Below are positions 40,629 through 50,897 of a stretch of 64,000 nucleotides of DNA, in pieces. The stretch comes from Syntrophaceae bacterium UBA6252 (GTDB lineage Bacteria; Desulfobacterota; Syntrophia; Syntrophales; UBA6807). A model generated the notes under the pieces. The model saw only the letters and a program-made list of their open reading frames with translations. It ran no database searches and was not told the origin of the DNA. Location: positions 1-64,000 of the forward strand of contig DJVQ01000045.1 of assembly GCA_002441265.1 (NCBI GenBank), written 5' to 3'. A program made the position numbers and the translations under genes. Numbering within the stretch: position 1 is the first letter of the stretch; every line of letters starts with the position of its first letter.

Positions 40629-43600
40629 TGCGAATCGTTCTGGACCTGCAGGGCGTTCAAACGGAAAGCCGCTTCAGAGGCATCGGACGCTACACGCTTT
40701 CGCTTGCCCAGGCAATTGCGCGGAACAGGGGTGCGCATGAAATCATCATTGCTTTGAACGGTCTTTTTCAAGATACCGTCGATCCGGTCCGGGCCGCTTT
40801 CGATGGCCTCCTGCCGAAGGAAAACATATGCGTCTGGCGCGTTCCCGGGCCGGTGCGGGAGTTCGAATCAGGTCTCGAATGGCGCCGTGACGTGGCAGAA
40901 CGCATAAGAGAGGTCTTTCTCGCCGGTTTGCAGCCGGATATCGTGCATGTATCCAGCCTGTTCGAAGGCTATGTGGATGACGCCGTCACAAGCGTAGGAA
41001 TTGTCGATCGACAAACACCGACGGTTGTAACCCTTTACGATCTGATTCCATTGCTGAACCCTGCCGCGTACCTGAAGAACAACCCGATGTATGAACGATA
41101 TTACAAACGAAAGATCGAGTTTCTGAAGCGGGCGGATCAGTGGCATGCCATCTCGGAATCGGCGGCAAGGGAAGGAATTGAGGTGTTGAATCTTCCTGCC
41201 GATCGAGTGGTTAATATTTCCGGGGCTTGCGATTCCGTTTTCCGTCGTTGTGAACTGTCGGACATGGAAAGGCGTAAGCTTTTAACGAGATATGGTATTT
41301 CGCGATCCTTCATCCTTTATGCCGGAGGTGCGGATGCACGCAAGAATCTGACAATGTTGATTCGTGCATATGCCCGTCTGCCTGAATCGCTGCGCAATGC
41401 TTATCTGCTGGTGTTGGCGGGCAACATGCCCGATGGTGAGGTGTCTAAACTGAGGCGTGATGCAAGCTCGGCGGGTTTAAGCAAAAAACAATTGCTGTTC
41501 ACCGGTTACGTCGGTGACGAAGAACTGGTCCGGCTCTACAACCTCTGCACGGTGTTCGTCCTTCCATCCCACCATGAAGGCTTCGGAATGCCCGCACTTG
41601 AAGCCATGTCCTGCGGTGCGGCGGTTATCGGCGCAAACACCACCAGCATTCCGGAAGTCGTCGGTCGACAGGATGCCTTGTTCGATCCGTTCGACGAGAA
41701 TGCGATCATGAAAAAACTGGCTCAGGTCGTGAGCGATGAGGCGTTCAGAAAAGAACTGGCGGCCTACGGAACGGAACAGGCAAAGAAGTTTTCCTGGGAC
41801 AAGAGCGCAAAGGTGGTCATTGACGCTTACGAACGGCTTCATGAACAAAGGGCGGTTTCGAAAACAGGCGGTTGGGCCGGCATCGCCGCCGAGCGGAAGA
41901 ACCAATACGGCGAATTGATCGATGCGATAGCCGATGTTGCAGGGAACCCCGCCACGGTGGATGATAAACAACTGATGGTGACGGCCGCCTGCATTGCCGG
42001 AAACGAGCAGGTGATTGACCGGATTGTCCGCGCCCGCTCTCTGCCCGGGAAGATAACCTGGCGGATCGAAGGCCCTTTCGACAGCAGTTACAGCCTGGCC
42101 CTGGTCAATCGCGAGACGGCGAGGGCGTTGGCTGGCTCAGGGCACACCGTCGTCCTGCACTCGACCGAGGGACCCGGCGATTTCCCTGCCAGCGAGAAGT
42201 TTCTGGCGGATAACCCCGATCTGGCGGCAATGCATGGTCGCGCCGCAAGGGTGACCCAGTTTGAATCGGACGTCACGAGCAGGAACCTGTATCCTCCGAG
42301 AGTGACGGACATGCACGGCAGGTGCAATTTTCTTCATGCCTATGGCTGGGAAGAGTCCGCTTTTCCTTATGAATGGGTGGAATCTTTCAATGATTCCCTG
42401 CAGGGGATCACGGTCATGTCCGAACATGTCCGCAAGGTCATGATCGACAATGGCGTTACAGTGCCCATGGCTGTGAGCGGTCTGGGTGTCGATCATTGGG
42501 AAAGCGTGACACCCGACACCCGGTTTGTCCTGAACGCCGGCAAATTTCGTTTTCTGCATGTTTCTTCATGTTTCCCGCGCAAGGGGGCCGATATTTTGCT
42601 TGAGGCTTACGGGAGGGCCTTCAGCGCCGCAGATGACGTGAGCCTGATCATCAAAACCTTTCCGAATCCGCATAATGAGATTCATCGCTGGCTGGAAGAG
42701 GCGAGGGAGAAAAATCCCGGTCTTCCGGACGTTCGAATCCTCGAAGATGATTTCTCCGATGGGGAACTGAAAGCGCTCTACGGGCAATGTCATGTGCTTG
42801 TGGCGCCAAGCCGCGCGGAGGGCTTCGGCTTGCCCATGGCCGAGGCGATGCTTTCCGGCCTGGCGGTGATTACAACGGGCTGGAGCGGCCAGGTGGATTT
42901 CTGCACACCGGAAACGGCGTGGCTGGTCGACTACAGCTTTGAACGCGCAAAAACGCACTTCGGATTGCCCGATTCCGTCTGGGCGACTCCGGATGTCGGG
43001 CATCTTGCGCAGGTCATGCGTGAAGTATACGAGACACCGGGAAAAATCAGAGACTTGCGCATTTCGGCGGGCCGCGGGCTGCTGATGAAACGGTTCCGCT
43101 GGTCCCATGCGGCGGACAGAATGGTTCAGGCGGCCCGCACGTGGGCATGCATGCCGGAATTGCCGGAACCGCGCATCGGCTGGGTGACGACCTGGAACAC
43201 TTTATGTGGCATTGCAAGTTATTCGGAGCACCTGGTGAACAGCATGCCGTCCCGGGTGACCATCATGGCGGCTCATGCACCGGCCGCCACGATCGAGGAT
43301 CAACCTTATGTGGAGCGTTGCTGGGCCGCCGGGGATCATGATTCGTTGATCGACCTGAAACGATCCGTCGAAAGGAATCGTGTCGATACGCTCGTGGTCC
43401 AGTTCAACTACGGCTTTTTCGACCTGCAGACACTCGCTGATTTTCTTATCGAACAAATCGATGCGGGACGTGTCGTCATCGTCATGATGCATGCCACATC
43501 GGATCCCGCACATGTCCCGCACAAGAAATTAAGCGTTCTCGTCCCCGCTTTGTCCCGTTGCCATCGTGTTCTTGTTCATACCCCGGGGGACATGAACCGG

Positions 43601-44269
43601 CTCAAGACGCACGGTCTTGTGGATAACGTTGCCGTTTTCCCGCATGGGATTCCATATTTTTCACCGCCGGTTGAGCGGACTGCCCCGGGAGAGCGCGCGT
43701 TTACGGTCGCATCTTACGGATTTTTCCTCCCGCACAAAGGCCTGCTGGAACTGATCGACGCGATCGCATTGCTGCGCGGGAGCGGGATACGGATTCGTCT
43801 GCATATGGTCAATGCTGAGTATCCGGTGCCGGAATCGAGGCAGATCATAGATCTGGCGAAAAGGAAGGTCTCCGAGCAGGGCTTGGAAGACGCCGTGATT
43901 TTCAGCACCGGGTACCTTACCGACATGGAAAGTCTCACGCGACTTTCCGATGCCGATTTGATTGTGTATCCATACCAGGACACGGGAGAGTCGTCCAGCG
44001 CGGCCGTTCGATATGGCCTGGCCAGCGGTCGTCCCGTCGCAGTGACGCCGCTCGCCATATTCGATGATGTCGCCCCCGCGGTGTTTTCACTCCCGGGTTG
44101 TACGCCGGCTGATATCGCTGAAGGAATCAAACGGCTTCTCGACGAAATCGCAAACGGCACTGCGGCGGTAAAAGACAAACAAGAGGAAGCGAAGCGTTGG
44201 TGCGAGGCGCACCATCACACCCGCCTGGGTCAAAGGCTCTATGGGATGCTTCGGGCTCTTGCAACCTGA
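40628..44269 (+). CDS. giant protein with three GT4 glycosyltransferase modules
   Basis: 1213 residues. Module 1 (about 1-400): DLQGVQTESRFRGIGRYTLS, FILYAGGADARKNLTMLIRA, E-x7-E in HHEGFGMPALEAMSCG (about 315). Module 2 (about 470-835): WRIEGPFDSSYSLALVNRE, FLHVSSCFPRKGADILLEA, E-x7-E in RAEGFGLPMAEAMLSG (about 729). Module 3 (about 840-1213): IGWVTTWNTLCGIASYSEHL, FTVASYGFFLPHKGLLELI, with DTGESSSAAVRYGLASG (about 1117), where the second Glu is lost. So two modules look catalytically complete and the third degenerate or different. Multi-module enzymes of this type (WbdA-like) build repeat units with more than one linkage. It starts inside the FkbM stop (TGATG). Confidence 0.9.
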   Translation: MRIVLDLQGVQTESRFRGIGRYTLSLAQAIARNRGAHEIIIALNGLFQDTVDPVRAAFDGLLPKENICVWRVPGPVREFESGLEWRRDVAERIREVFLAGLQPDIVHVSSLFEGYVDDAVTSVGIVDRQTPTVVTLYDLIPLLNPAAYLKNNPMYERYYKRKIEFLKRADQWHAISESAAREGIEVLNLPADRVVNISGACDSVFRRCELSDMERRKLLTRYGISRSFILYAGGADARKNLTMLIRAYARLPESLRNAYLLVLAGNMPDGEVSKLRRDASSAGLSKKQLLFTGYVGDEELVRLYNLCTVFVLPSHHEGFGMPALEAMSCGAAVIGANTTSIPEVVGRQDALFDPFDENAIMKKLAQVVSDEAFRKELAAYGTEQAKKFSWDKSAKVVIDAYERLHEQRAVSKTGGWAGIAAERKNQYGELIDAIADVAGNPATVDDKQLMVTAACIAGNEQVIDRIVRARSLPGKITWRIEGPFDSSYSLALVNRETARALAGSGHTVVLHSTEGPGDFPASEKFLADNPDLAAMHGRAARVTQFESDVTSRNLYPPRVTDMHGRCNFLHAYGWEESAFPYEWVESFNDSLQGITVMSEHVRKVMIDNGVTVPMAVSGLGVDHWESVTPDTRFVLNAGKFRFLHVSSCFPRKGADILLEAYGRAFSAADDVSLIIKTFPNPHNEIHRWLEEAREKNPGLPDVRILEDDFSDGELKALYGQCHVLVAPSRAEGFGLPMAEAMLSGLAVITTGWSGQVDFCTPETAWLVDYSFERAKTHFGLPDSVWATPDVGHLAQVMREVYETPGKIRDLRISAGRGLLMKRFRWSHAADRMVQAARTWACMPELPEPRIGWVTTWNTLCGIASYSEHLVNSMPSRVTIMAAHAPAATIEDQPYVERCWAAGDHDSLIDLKRSVERNRVDTLVVQFNYGFFDLQTLADFLIEQIDAGRVVIVMMHATSDPAHVPHKKLSVLVPALSRCHRVLVHTPGDMNRLKTHGLVDNVAVFPHGIPYFSPPVERTAPGERAFTVASYGFFLPHKGLLELIDAIALLRGSGIRIRLHMVNAEYPVPESRQIIDLAKRKVSEQGLEDAVIFSTGYLTDMESLTRLSDADLIVYPYQDTGESSSAAVRYGLASGRPVAVTPLAIFDDVAPAVFSLPGCTPADIAEGIKRLLDEIANGTAAVKDKQEEAKRWCEAHHHTRLGQRLYGMLRALAT

Positions 44270-44389
44270 TTTTCCGTGATGCGGCGGCAGGGAAGGGAGC
44301 AAGCCCGGCTGAATGGACGGTATCCTATTCGAAGCGATTGAACGCGGCATATCATTTCGATCATTGCATTTCCTGCAGGAGCCCGGTTC

Positions 44390-46486
44390 ATGAACATCCA
44401 TGCCAAACTCGTTGAGAGAACATCCCTCGCTCTGGCAATCCTGTTTCTTTCGATCAATCTGTGCATGCTTCTCTGGTATATTTTTACCGGCTATCAGTTC
44501 TGTTTTCATTCCGACAGCGCGGCAAAAGTGCTCCTTGCCAGAGAGATCACGGAAACGGGGAGTTTCTTCCCGCCCGAATGGAATTATGTGAACAACGACC
44601 TATGCCTCAGCTTCAAGCCGGCCTTCATCCTCCCGCTGCTTGCGTTTCTTCCGGCAGGTTATGCGGTGCACGCGATTTCCGGTCTGTTTTCATCCGGATT
44701 CATCTTGATGGGCATATGGTTTCTCCTGGGAATCACCAATGTCGATCTGAACCGCAGGGTCTGGATCATCGCAATTTTCGCGGCGGGAATTTCCGGATTC
44801 ATGGCGGAAAATTTGTATGGACAGGTTTCCTATGGTTCGGGCGTCTTTTTTTCATGCTGTGTTCTTTTTTTCACCTTTAAATACTTCAATGGGGATGAAA
44901 AAAAGAAGAAGTACTTCGGTGTCGCTCTGTTTGCAGTCCTGTTGATCCTGTTCTGGTCAAATCCCCAGCGTGCCATGGTTTATTATGGGGTTCCTCTGGT
45001 GATTGCCACCGTCTGGTACGTTGCAAGATCAAAAGGTTCCATAACCCCCGGGACCGTCTGGTTTCTTTCGGCGATTATTTTTTCCGGGATCCTGTTTGGC
45101 ACGGTGCTCCATGGACTGACCCTGCCCCGCGTCAACAATGTGCTGGGCGCGGGGAATGTTCATTGGCTTGCTTATGAAACGATGTCAAGAAACCTGAACC
45201 TTACTCTGAAGGGTTATCTCGCCATATTCGGCGGTCTTCCGAAATCGGGCGGACTGGTTGTCAGCAAAAGCGGCATTTACGAGGCGGCGCGGTTAGGTGC
45301 CGCGCTGGTCCTCCTCCTGTTGATTCCCTGGTCCGTGAACCGTGCACTCAGGGAGCGAAACGACGGGACCTCTTTTCTGGCCGTATTCGCACTTTTCGTT
45401 TTTATCCCCGTGTTTTTTCTGCAGGTCACGACGACCCTGCCCGACATGAGCGGACCCATCGGAAGTTCCCGTTACCTCGTGCCCTCTCTCGTGCTGCTGC
45501 TGATTCTCGCCTTGTCGTATCCTGTAAGCTGGCGGAATAACAAAATCATTGCCGTTTCGACTTTCGCGGTTTCCCTGTTGTTCGTGACCGGCGGTTATAC
45601 AACGTATTTTATGTCATTGATCGATTCCTCCCTCAACTACGGCGTGAAAGAGGATTGCCTGAACTCGAGGAAACTCTGTGATTTCCTCGCTCAAAACGGA
45701 TTGCATTACGGCTATGCAACCTACTGGAATGCGGGAAAGCTGAGCGTTTTGAGCGATGAAAAGGTTCTGGTTCGCCAGATCGTGATTGAAAACGGACTTC
45801 CCGTGCCCATGAGGCATTTGTCGTCCTACCGCTGGTATCGGCCCGGTGCGTGGCGGGGCGCCTCATTCCTGCTGCTGAACAAAAAACAAGCGGAATCGAT
45901 CGATTGGAATCTGCTGAAGAAATATCATGGAAATCCGATTCATATTCTTTCTTACGGCAACTTCGGCATATATGTCTATCCGCAAAACCTTTCGGCAGGC
46001 CTGCCCGGATGGGATCCCAGGATCGAAACCGCTGAAATTTTCTATGCGTCAATGCATTCTCCGAAACAGGTGGGCCGTCTGGAGGAGGATGATGCAGACG
46101 GCGGGTCGGCATTGATTGCGGAGAAAGGCGAATCGGGTGCGCTTCATTTCGGGCCTTATATCGATGTGGCGCCCGGCAGCTACAAAGTGACTTTCGACGT
46201 GACAGCCCCGTATCATTCCGGGGGAGTTGTCCGTCTCGACGTTGCGGCATCCCTTGGAGAAATCATTCTTGCGGAAAAGGTATTGACGTCCAGCGAGGGT
46301 CCTCAGGAACTTTCCTTCACGCTCGACAAGAAGCATCAATTGGAATTCCGGGTGTTTGCACTGGGAAACGAACGGGTCGTTTTCAGGAACGTCACGATTG
46401 AAATGCAGCCGCCGGAGACGGAGAAACGAGCCCTTTCCCGGGGTTCGTCGTTTCGCGCCATGAGGACACAGGCACCGACGTCATGA
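44390..46486 (+). CDS. GT-C-like multi-pass membrane protein with C-terminal beta-sandwich
   Basis: 698 residues, no close family recognised. About 10-12 membrane segments in the first 420 residues, with a first periplasmic loop containing HSDSAAKVLLAREITETG, where acidic residues sit as in GT-C (GT39/GT83-like) transferases. A soluble periplasmic part follows, with a beta-sandwich at about 560-690 (LHFGPYIDVAPGSYKVTFDV). I infer a polyprenyl-phosphate-sugar-dependent glycosyltransferase acting on the outer face of the inner membrane. The start follows GCAGGAG. A 120-bp gap without features precedes it. A protein of the same design is encoded at 57083. Confidence 0.65.
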   Translation: MNIHAKLVERTSLALAILFLSINLCMLLWYIFTGYQFCFHSDSAAKVLLAREITETGSFFPPEWNYVNNDLCLSFKPAFILPLLAFLPAGYAVHAISGLFSSGFILMGIWFLLGITNVDLNRRVWIIAIFAAGISGFMAENLYGQVSYGSGVFFSCCVLFFTFKYFNGDEKKKKYFGVALFAVLLILFWSNPQRAMVYYGVPLVIATVWYVARSKGSITPGTVWFLSAIIFSGILFGTVLHGLTLPRVNNVLGAGNVHWLAYETMSRNLNLTLKGYLAIFGGLPKSGGLVVSKSGIYEAARLGAALVLLLLIPWSVNRALRERNDGTSFLAVFALFVFIPVFFLQVTTTLPDMSGPIGSSRYLVPSLVLLLILALSYPVSWRNNKIIAVSTFAVSLLFVTGGYTTYFMSLIDSSLNYGVKEDCLNSRKLCDFLAQNGLHYGYATYWNAGKLSVLSDEKVLVRQIVIENGLPVPMRHLSSYRWYRPGAWRGASFLLLNKKQAESIDWNLLKKYHGNPIHILSYGNFGIYVYPQNLSAGLPGWDPRIETAEIFYASMHSPKQVGRLEEDDADGGSALIAEKGESGALHFGPYIDVAPGSYKVTFDVTAPYHSGGVVRLDVAASLGEIILAEKVLTSSEGPQELSFTLDKKHQLEFRVFALGNERVVFRNVTIEMQPPETEKRALSRGSSFRAMRTQAPTS

Positions 46487-46719
46487 TCCGTAAGGCTTCC
46501 CCCGGCCGACCCGGCCGTTTCGGCATCCGTTTGTCGCAGCGCCCCTCCCCGGACCGCCGATGGTGCAGGGATGCGGAGTTGGGGACCGCCGGCGCCGCAT
46601 GAAAGACGGCGAGGAAAGAAGGATCGTGAAGGAACGGGGCCTTGAGGATCGTTTGACTCGGTTCTCGGGAACGAAAAAGGTTCTCTCCGATACGGAACCA
46701 ATGGCGGGATGCTTTTGAC

Positions 46720-47928
46720 ATGTCCAAAAAGCGCGTGATGATCCTCGGAGCCGGACCGTTTCAAGTACCTGCCATCAGAAAGGCCGTATCTCTCGGCCTT
46801 CACGTGATCACGGTCGATTATCTGCCGGACAACATCGGGCACCGTTACTCGCATCAATATGTCAATTGCAGTACGACCGACCGGGAAGGCGTTCTCCGGG
46901 CGGCAAGACAGTTGGGGATAGACGGCATCTGCACGTTCAGCTCGGACGTCGCCATACCGACCGTGGCTTACGTGAGCAGGTGCCTGGGCCTGCCGGGGAC
47001 GGCCTCCGACGTGGCCGAAACCATGGCGTACAAGCAACTTTTCCGATCCTTCCTACGGGAGAAGGGCTTGCCCTGTCCCGCGTTCATAACCGCCCCGTCA
47101 TCCCGGAGCGCTCGGGAAGAGATGAAGCGTCTCAGGTTTCCCATTGTCGTCAAGCCCGTTGATACATCGGGTTCCAGGGGCATCAGCAAGGTCCCGCATT
47201 ATGATCCGTCTGCCATAGACAACGCACTGAACCATGCCATGAACTTTTCTCACTCAGGAAAGGCATGCATTGAAGAATATATCCATGGAACCGAGGTCGG
47301 CGGCGACGGATTCCTGCATGAAGGCCGGTTTTCATTCATTGCCGTCACGCATAAACATATGAACGGCTTCATCGTCACGGGCCACAGTATGCCCGCCTCG
47401 ATCTCCGGTTCCGACCAGGAAAGGGTCCGCAATATTCTCGAGGCCTGCTGCAATGCTCTGGGGTATTGCGACGGGCCGTTGAATTTCGATGTGATGATCA
47501 CTCCCGATCAGGTCTTCATTCTGGAAATGAGCGCCCGAAACGGAGGAAACGGCATCCCGGCGGTTATTTTCAGGGCCGTGGGGGTCGACGTCGAAGTCAT
47601 GACCATTCGATATGCCCTGGGGGACCATTCCAGGCCGTTTTCCCCGGGCCGGGACGATAAAGGTGCGGGTTCCTACATCTTTGGTTCCGCCATGGGGGGC
47701 ATGCTCAAGCATATCAGCGGGTTGGATGATCTTCAGGCGGAAATCCCCGAAGTGTTCGATCTTTTTTTGGCGACACCGATCGGCGACGAAGTCAAACCCT
47801 TTACACACAACGGCAACCTGATCGGGTACGCTCTGTTTGACTGTTCCTCCTCCGGGGCATATGAATCCATTGCGGAAAGAATCGAAAAAGCCATCCGCCT
47901 GGAAGTGTCGGCGGTGAGGACACAATGA
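46720..47928 (+). CDS. ATP-grasp ligase
   Basis: Carboxylate-amine ligase of ATP-grasp fold, 402 residues. N-terminal Rossmann-like domain (RVMILGAGPFQVPAIRKAVSLG), central ATP-binding domain (RFPIVVKPVDTSGSRGISKV; CIEEYIHGTEVGGDGF), and the metal site with ILEMSARNGGNGIP. It joins a carboxylate to an amine using ATP. Its place before a formyltransferase and near an aminosugar aminotransferase suggests amidation or aminoacylation of a sugar (inference). The 233 bp upstream carry no gene; a short GC hairpin (46504-46516) without a proper T-run is the only structure. Overlaps the next gene by 4 bp. Confidence 0.85.
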   Translation: MSKKRVMILGAGPFQVPAIRKAVSLGLHVITVDYLPDNIGHRYSHQYVNCSTTDREGVLRAARQLGIDGICTFSSDVAIPTVAYVSRCLGLPGTASDVAETMAYKQLFRSFLREKGLPCPAFITAPSSRSAREEMKRLRFPIVVKPVDTSGSRGISKVPHYDPSAIDNALNHAMNFSHSGKACIEEYIHGTEVGGDGFLHEGRFSFIAVTHKHMNGFIVTGHSMPASISGSDQERVRNILEACCNALGYCDGPLNFDVMITPDQVFILEMSARNGGNGIPAVIFRAVGVDVEVMTIRYALGDHSRPFSPGRDDKGAGSYIFGSAMGGMLKHISGLDDLQAEIPEVFDLFLATPIGDEVKPFTHNGNLIGYALFDCSSSGAYESIAERIEKAIRLEVSAVRTQ

Positions 47929-48938
47929 GCCGGGTCAGTTCGATGCCTGCACTTCAGCGAAACGGAACTTGCGTGTATTCCGTGGTCGTCCCCGTATATC
48001 GCTCCGAGCCCATGCTTCCCGAACTGTACGAAAGAATCGTGACGGTCATGGAAAGTCTTGGCGAAACCTTCGAAATGATTTTTGTGGAAGATTGCGGCCC
48101 GGATCGTTCATGGAATGTGTTGAGGGATCTGGCGGGGAAAGACAACAGAGTTCTGGCCCTCCAGCTCATGCGCAATTCCGGACAGGGCAGTGCCACCCTT
48201 GCGGGATTTACGCGGGCAAGGGGAAGACTTGTGATAACCCTTGACGACGATCTCCAGCACCCGCCCGAGGAACTGCCGGCCATGATCAGGGAACTTCGGG
48301 AAAATGACGATCTGGATGTCGTCATCGGTGCTCCGGCGGTGAAGAATCACAACGCGGTCCGCCGGATCGGAAGCAGCTTCATCAATCGTGTGAACAGTGT
48401 TTTTCTGGAAAAGGACCCGGCGCTTTTTCTGACGGGGTTTCGAGTGATGCGAGGAAGCGTCGCCCGGTCCCTGCTCGAAATGAGAGTTCCCTATCCGGCG
48501 CTGGGGCCGATGATCCTCTCCGTGACCCGGCGTGTCAGGAACGTGACCGTCCGCAACGACCCCAGAAAAAAGGGCAAGAGCGGATATACGGCAAGCCGCA
48601 TTTTCAAACAGACCTTGAGCAATCTGATTGGCTACTCCATGCTGCCTCTGCGGCTTCTTGCGCTCGTCGGAGCCGCAGGCATCATGATCAGCGTCCTCCT
48701 GGCGGGATATTTTCTGTGCCGTTATTTTTTCATTGGCATCGCGGTTCCGGGATGGATGACGCTCCTCCTGATCCTTCTCGGCATTTCGGGGTTCAATTTC
48801 TTTGCCTTCGCAATCCTGGGGGAATATATCCTTCGAATAACTCAGATTTCGACGGGCACGACACAGTTTGTCGTGAGGGATTCCACCGGAGCGGGCGACC
48901 CGGCGGATCACCCCGGGAAGCAGATACCGGAGCCCTGA
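47925..48938 (+). CDS. GT2 polyprenyl-phosphate glycosyltransferase (ArnC/GtrB-like)
   Basis: 337 residues. Cytoplasmic GT2 domain (YSVVVPVYRSEPMLPELYERI; FVEDCGPDRSWNVL; the metal site VITLDDDLQHPPEELP) and two C-terminal membrane helices (LALVGAAGIMISVLLAGYF; the last around LLLILLGISGFNFFAFAIL). This is the layout of ArnC, GtrB and YfdH, which make undecaprenyl-phosphate sugars. Starts in the stop of the ATP-grasp gene. With a formyltransferase next to it, a formamido sugar is a plausible donor (inference). Confidence 0.9.
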   Translation: MSRVSSMPALQRNGTCVYSVVVPVYRSEPMLPELYERIVTVMESLGETFEMIFVEDCGPDRSWNVLRDLAGKDNRVLALQLMRNSGQGSATLAGFTRARGRLVITLDDDLQHPPEELPAMIRELRENDDLDVVIGAPAVKNHNAVRRIGSSFINRVNSVFLEKDPALFLTGFRVMRGSVARSLLEMRVPYPALGPMILSVTRRVRNVTVRNDPRKKGKSGYTASRIFKQTLSNLIGYSMLPLRLLALVGAAGIMISVLLAGYFLCRYFFIGIAVPGWMTLLLILLGISGFNFFAFAILGEYILRITQISTGTTQFVVRDSTGAGDPADHPGKQIPEP

Positions 48939-48992
48939 AACAGATTGATTGATTCCTTGAATGACGGATCGAAAAATTCCTTTTGACGGTTC

Positions 48993-50087
48993 ATGCCGCC
49001 GGTGATCAATTTCTTATATCTGTCGCGCAATTTCAACCGGATCGGATATCATGTCCTGTCTCATCTTTTGAAAAAGACGGCATACCTTCCGCAAGCGGTC
49101 ATACTGCCTTTCACCGCGAAGGAGAACCCTCTCGACGATCCATCAACGGCGGATCGTGAAAGAACCCGTTATTTTCGAGAATCACGTCAATTCGGATGCC
49201 GGCCTGTCAGATTTATGGAATCCATAAAAATGCTTTCGGAGCAGCATCACGTTCCCGTAATGCGTCTTCGAACGATCAAGGATCCATCCGCCTTGCATGA
49301 GATTCAAGCGCTTCGGCCGGACCTCATCGTCCTGGGAGGCGGCTGGCCGGAGCTGATCCCGGAACAGATATTGACTGTTCCGGAGCTTGGCGTCATCAAT
49401 ACCCACCCCTCTCTGCTGCCCGGTTTTCGGGGTACCGACGTTCATCGATGGCAGGTGTATCACGGCGTCCGAAGGTCCGGTTCCACGATCCATTATGTCG
49501 ACGAATCCTTCGACACCGGGGATATCATTGGACAGTCCCCGGTTGATATCGAACCGGGCGACACCCCCCAGGATCTCTCCGAAAAAGCGGGGATTGCCGC
49601 CGGTCCGCTCATGGAGAACGTTCTGGACCGGATCGCCGCAGCGGCCCCTCATCGGACTTTTGCCGGGAAACAGCGGGAACGGAATGATCCGTCGAGGTAT
49701 TTTTCCCGGTGGCGGTGGGAAGACCGCGACTTCCTGAGAATTGACTGGTCGAAACCGTCCCTCGAAATACATCGCTTCGTCCTTGCCTGCACCCAGGAAT
49801 CGTATCGATACAACGGTCCCTTTTTTTATGTGCACGGACGTGAATATATGCTGCGGATGACAAGCCTGGAGGCCCATGACGGTTCGGGCGTTCCCGGTCA
49901 AATCGTCCGGTCGGACGATCGCGGCATGGTTGTCCGGTGCGGCGAAGGCGATGTGGCGCTCAACATGGTTCAGGTGCAGCCTTGTTCCATGCGGAACTGG
50001 AACACCCATACGCACAGGGCCAGGGCCTTTCATCCCCGCTTGCTGATCGATGAAGGCGTCGTTCATATTCACGACAGGCTTGAATAG
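48993..50087 (+). CDS. sugar N-formyltransferase-like protein
   Basis: Formyltransferase-fold enzyme of 364 residues, using N10-formyl-tetrahydrofolate. The catalytic triad of this fold is visible: Asn136 and His138 in VINTHPSLLPGFRGTD and Asp174 in DESFDTGDIIG. A C-terminal domain (SRYFSRWRWEDRDFLRIDW; YNGPFFYVHGREYML) is like those of sugar N-formyltransferases and of Fmt. Genuine Fmt would be near def or rsm genes; here it is among glycan genes, so an aminosugar nucleotide is the likely acceptor, possibly the product of the WecE-like enzyme at 54904. Confidence 0.85.
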   Translation: MPPVINFLYLSRNFNRIGYHVLSHLLKKTAYLPQAVILPFTAKENPLDDPSTADRERTRYFRESRQFGCRPVRFMESIKMLSEQHHVPVMRLRTIKDPSALHEIQALRPDLIVLGGGWPELIPEQILTVPELGVINTHPSLLPGFRGTDVHRWQVYHGVRRSGSTIHYVDESFDTGDIIGQSPVDIEPGDTPQDLSEKAGIAAGPLMENVLDRIAAAAPHRTFAGKQRERNDPSRYFSRWRWEDRDFLRIDWSKPSLEIHRFVLACTQESYRYNGPFFYVHGREYMLRMTSLEAHDGSGVPGQIVRSDDRGMVVRCGEGDVALNMVQVQPCSMRNWNTHTHRARAFHPRLLIDEGVVHIHDRLE

Positions 50088-50144
50088 ATGGTTGACACCG
50101 CTTTTGACGGATGTCCTGAATTCCTTGGAATTTAAGGTGGGAAG

Positions 50145-50843
50145 GTGAAAAAAAGCATCGCCCAACTGCAGACCGATTATTATGGGAACCTCTTTGAAAA
50201 ACATGGTCCCGGGGTGGATGCCGTTGCCTCGGGACAGCAGGTGTACAAGGATCTTCGATACGAAAAACTGTCCCGCCTCTTTTGCGGGGACGACCTGTTC
50301 TCGATCCACGATGTCGGTTTCGGGATCGGTCATTACTATGAATACCTGAAAAGCAGGTTTCCCGAAAAGAACATCATCTATTCAGGATCGGAAGTCACGC
50401 CCCAATTTGTCGATTACTGCCGGTCCGTCTACCCGGAATCCTCTTTCCATCTGCGCAACCTGGAAGACGGTTTTTTTCCCGAAAAATATGACTACCTTGT
50501 TTTCGGCGGAACGTTCTATCACCTGTCGGGCACCACGGAAGCCGATTTCTCCGATTTTGTGAAGCGGCTGCTGAAAAACGGGTTCCTGTCTTCGGAAAAG
50601 GGAATTGCGTTCAATCTCATAACGGAGTTCGTCGAGTACCGGAAAGAGGATCTTTTTTACGCAAATCTGGCGGATATGCTGAACTTCATCGTCACCGACC
50701 TGTCCAGATATTTCACCGTCGATCACGCTTCCCCGCTGTATGAATACACTGTCTGTGTGTATACCGAGCAATACATCTCCAAAAGATATACCGACGAGGC
50801 TTTTCACAAATATTACAGGAACCGGTCCACCCGGGCCGGCTGA
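50145..50843 (+). CDS. class I SAM methyltransferase
   Basis: 232 residues from a GTG start, preceded by AAGGTGGGAAG. SAM-binding motif I is HDVGFGIGHYYEYLK, followed by SGSEVTPQFVDYCR and YDYLVFGGTFYHLSG. The substrate is unknown; methylation of a sugar or lipid-linked glycan is inferred from context. It precedes a UPF0104 membrane protein, the same arrangement as at 60879-62386. Confidence 0.8.
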   Translation: MKKSIAQLQTDYYGNLFEKHGPGVDAVASGQQVYKDLRYEKLSRLFCGDDLFSIHDVGFGIGHYYEYLKSRFPEKNIIYSGSEVTPQFVDYCRSVYPESSFHLRNLEDGFFPEKYDYLVFGGTFYHLSGTTEADFSDFVKRLLKNGFLSSEKGIAFNLITEFVEYRKEDLFYANLADMLNFIVTDLSRYFTVDHASPLYEYTVCVYTEQYISKRYTDEAFHKYYRNRSTRAG

Positions 50844-50897
50844 CCGCCTGTCCGGACGGATCCCTTCCGGCTTTCCTGACGTTTCGCATGGACTCAA

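Noticed and set aside
46504..46520. GGCCG-ACC-CGGCC hairpin after the first GT-C-like gene
   Set aside because: Followed by only three T, so not convincing as an intrinsic terminator.
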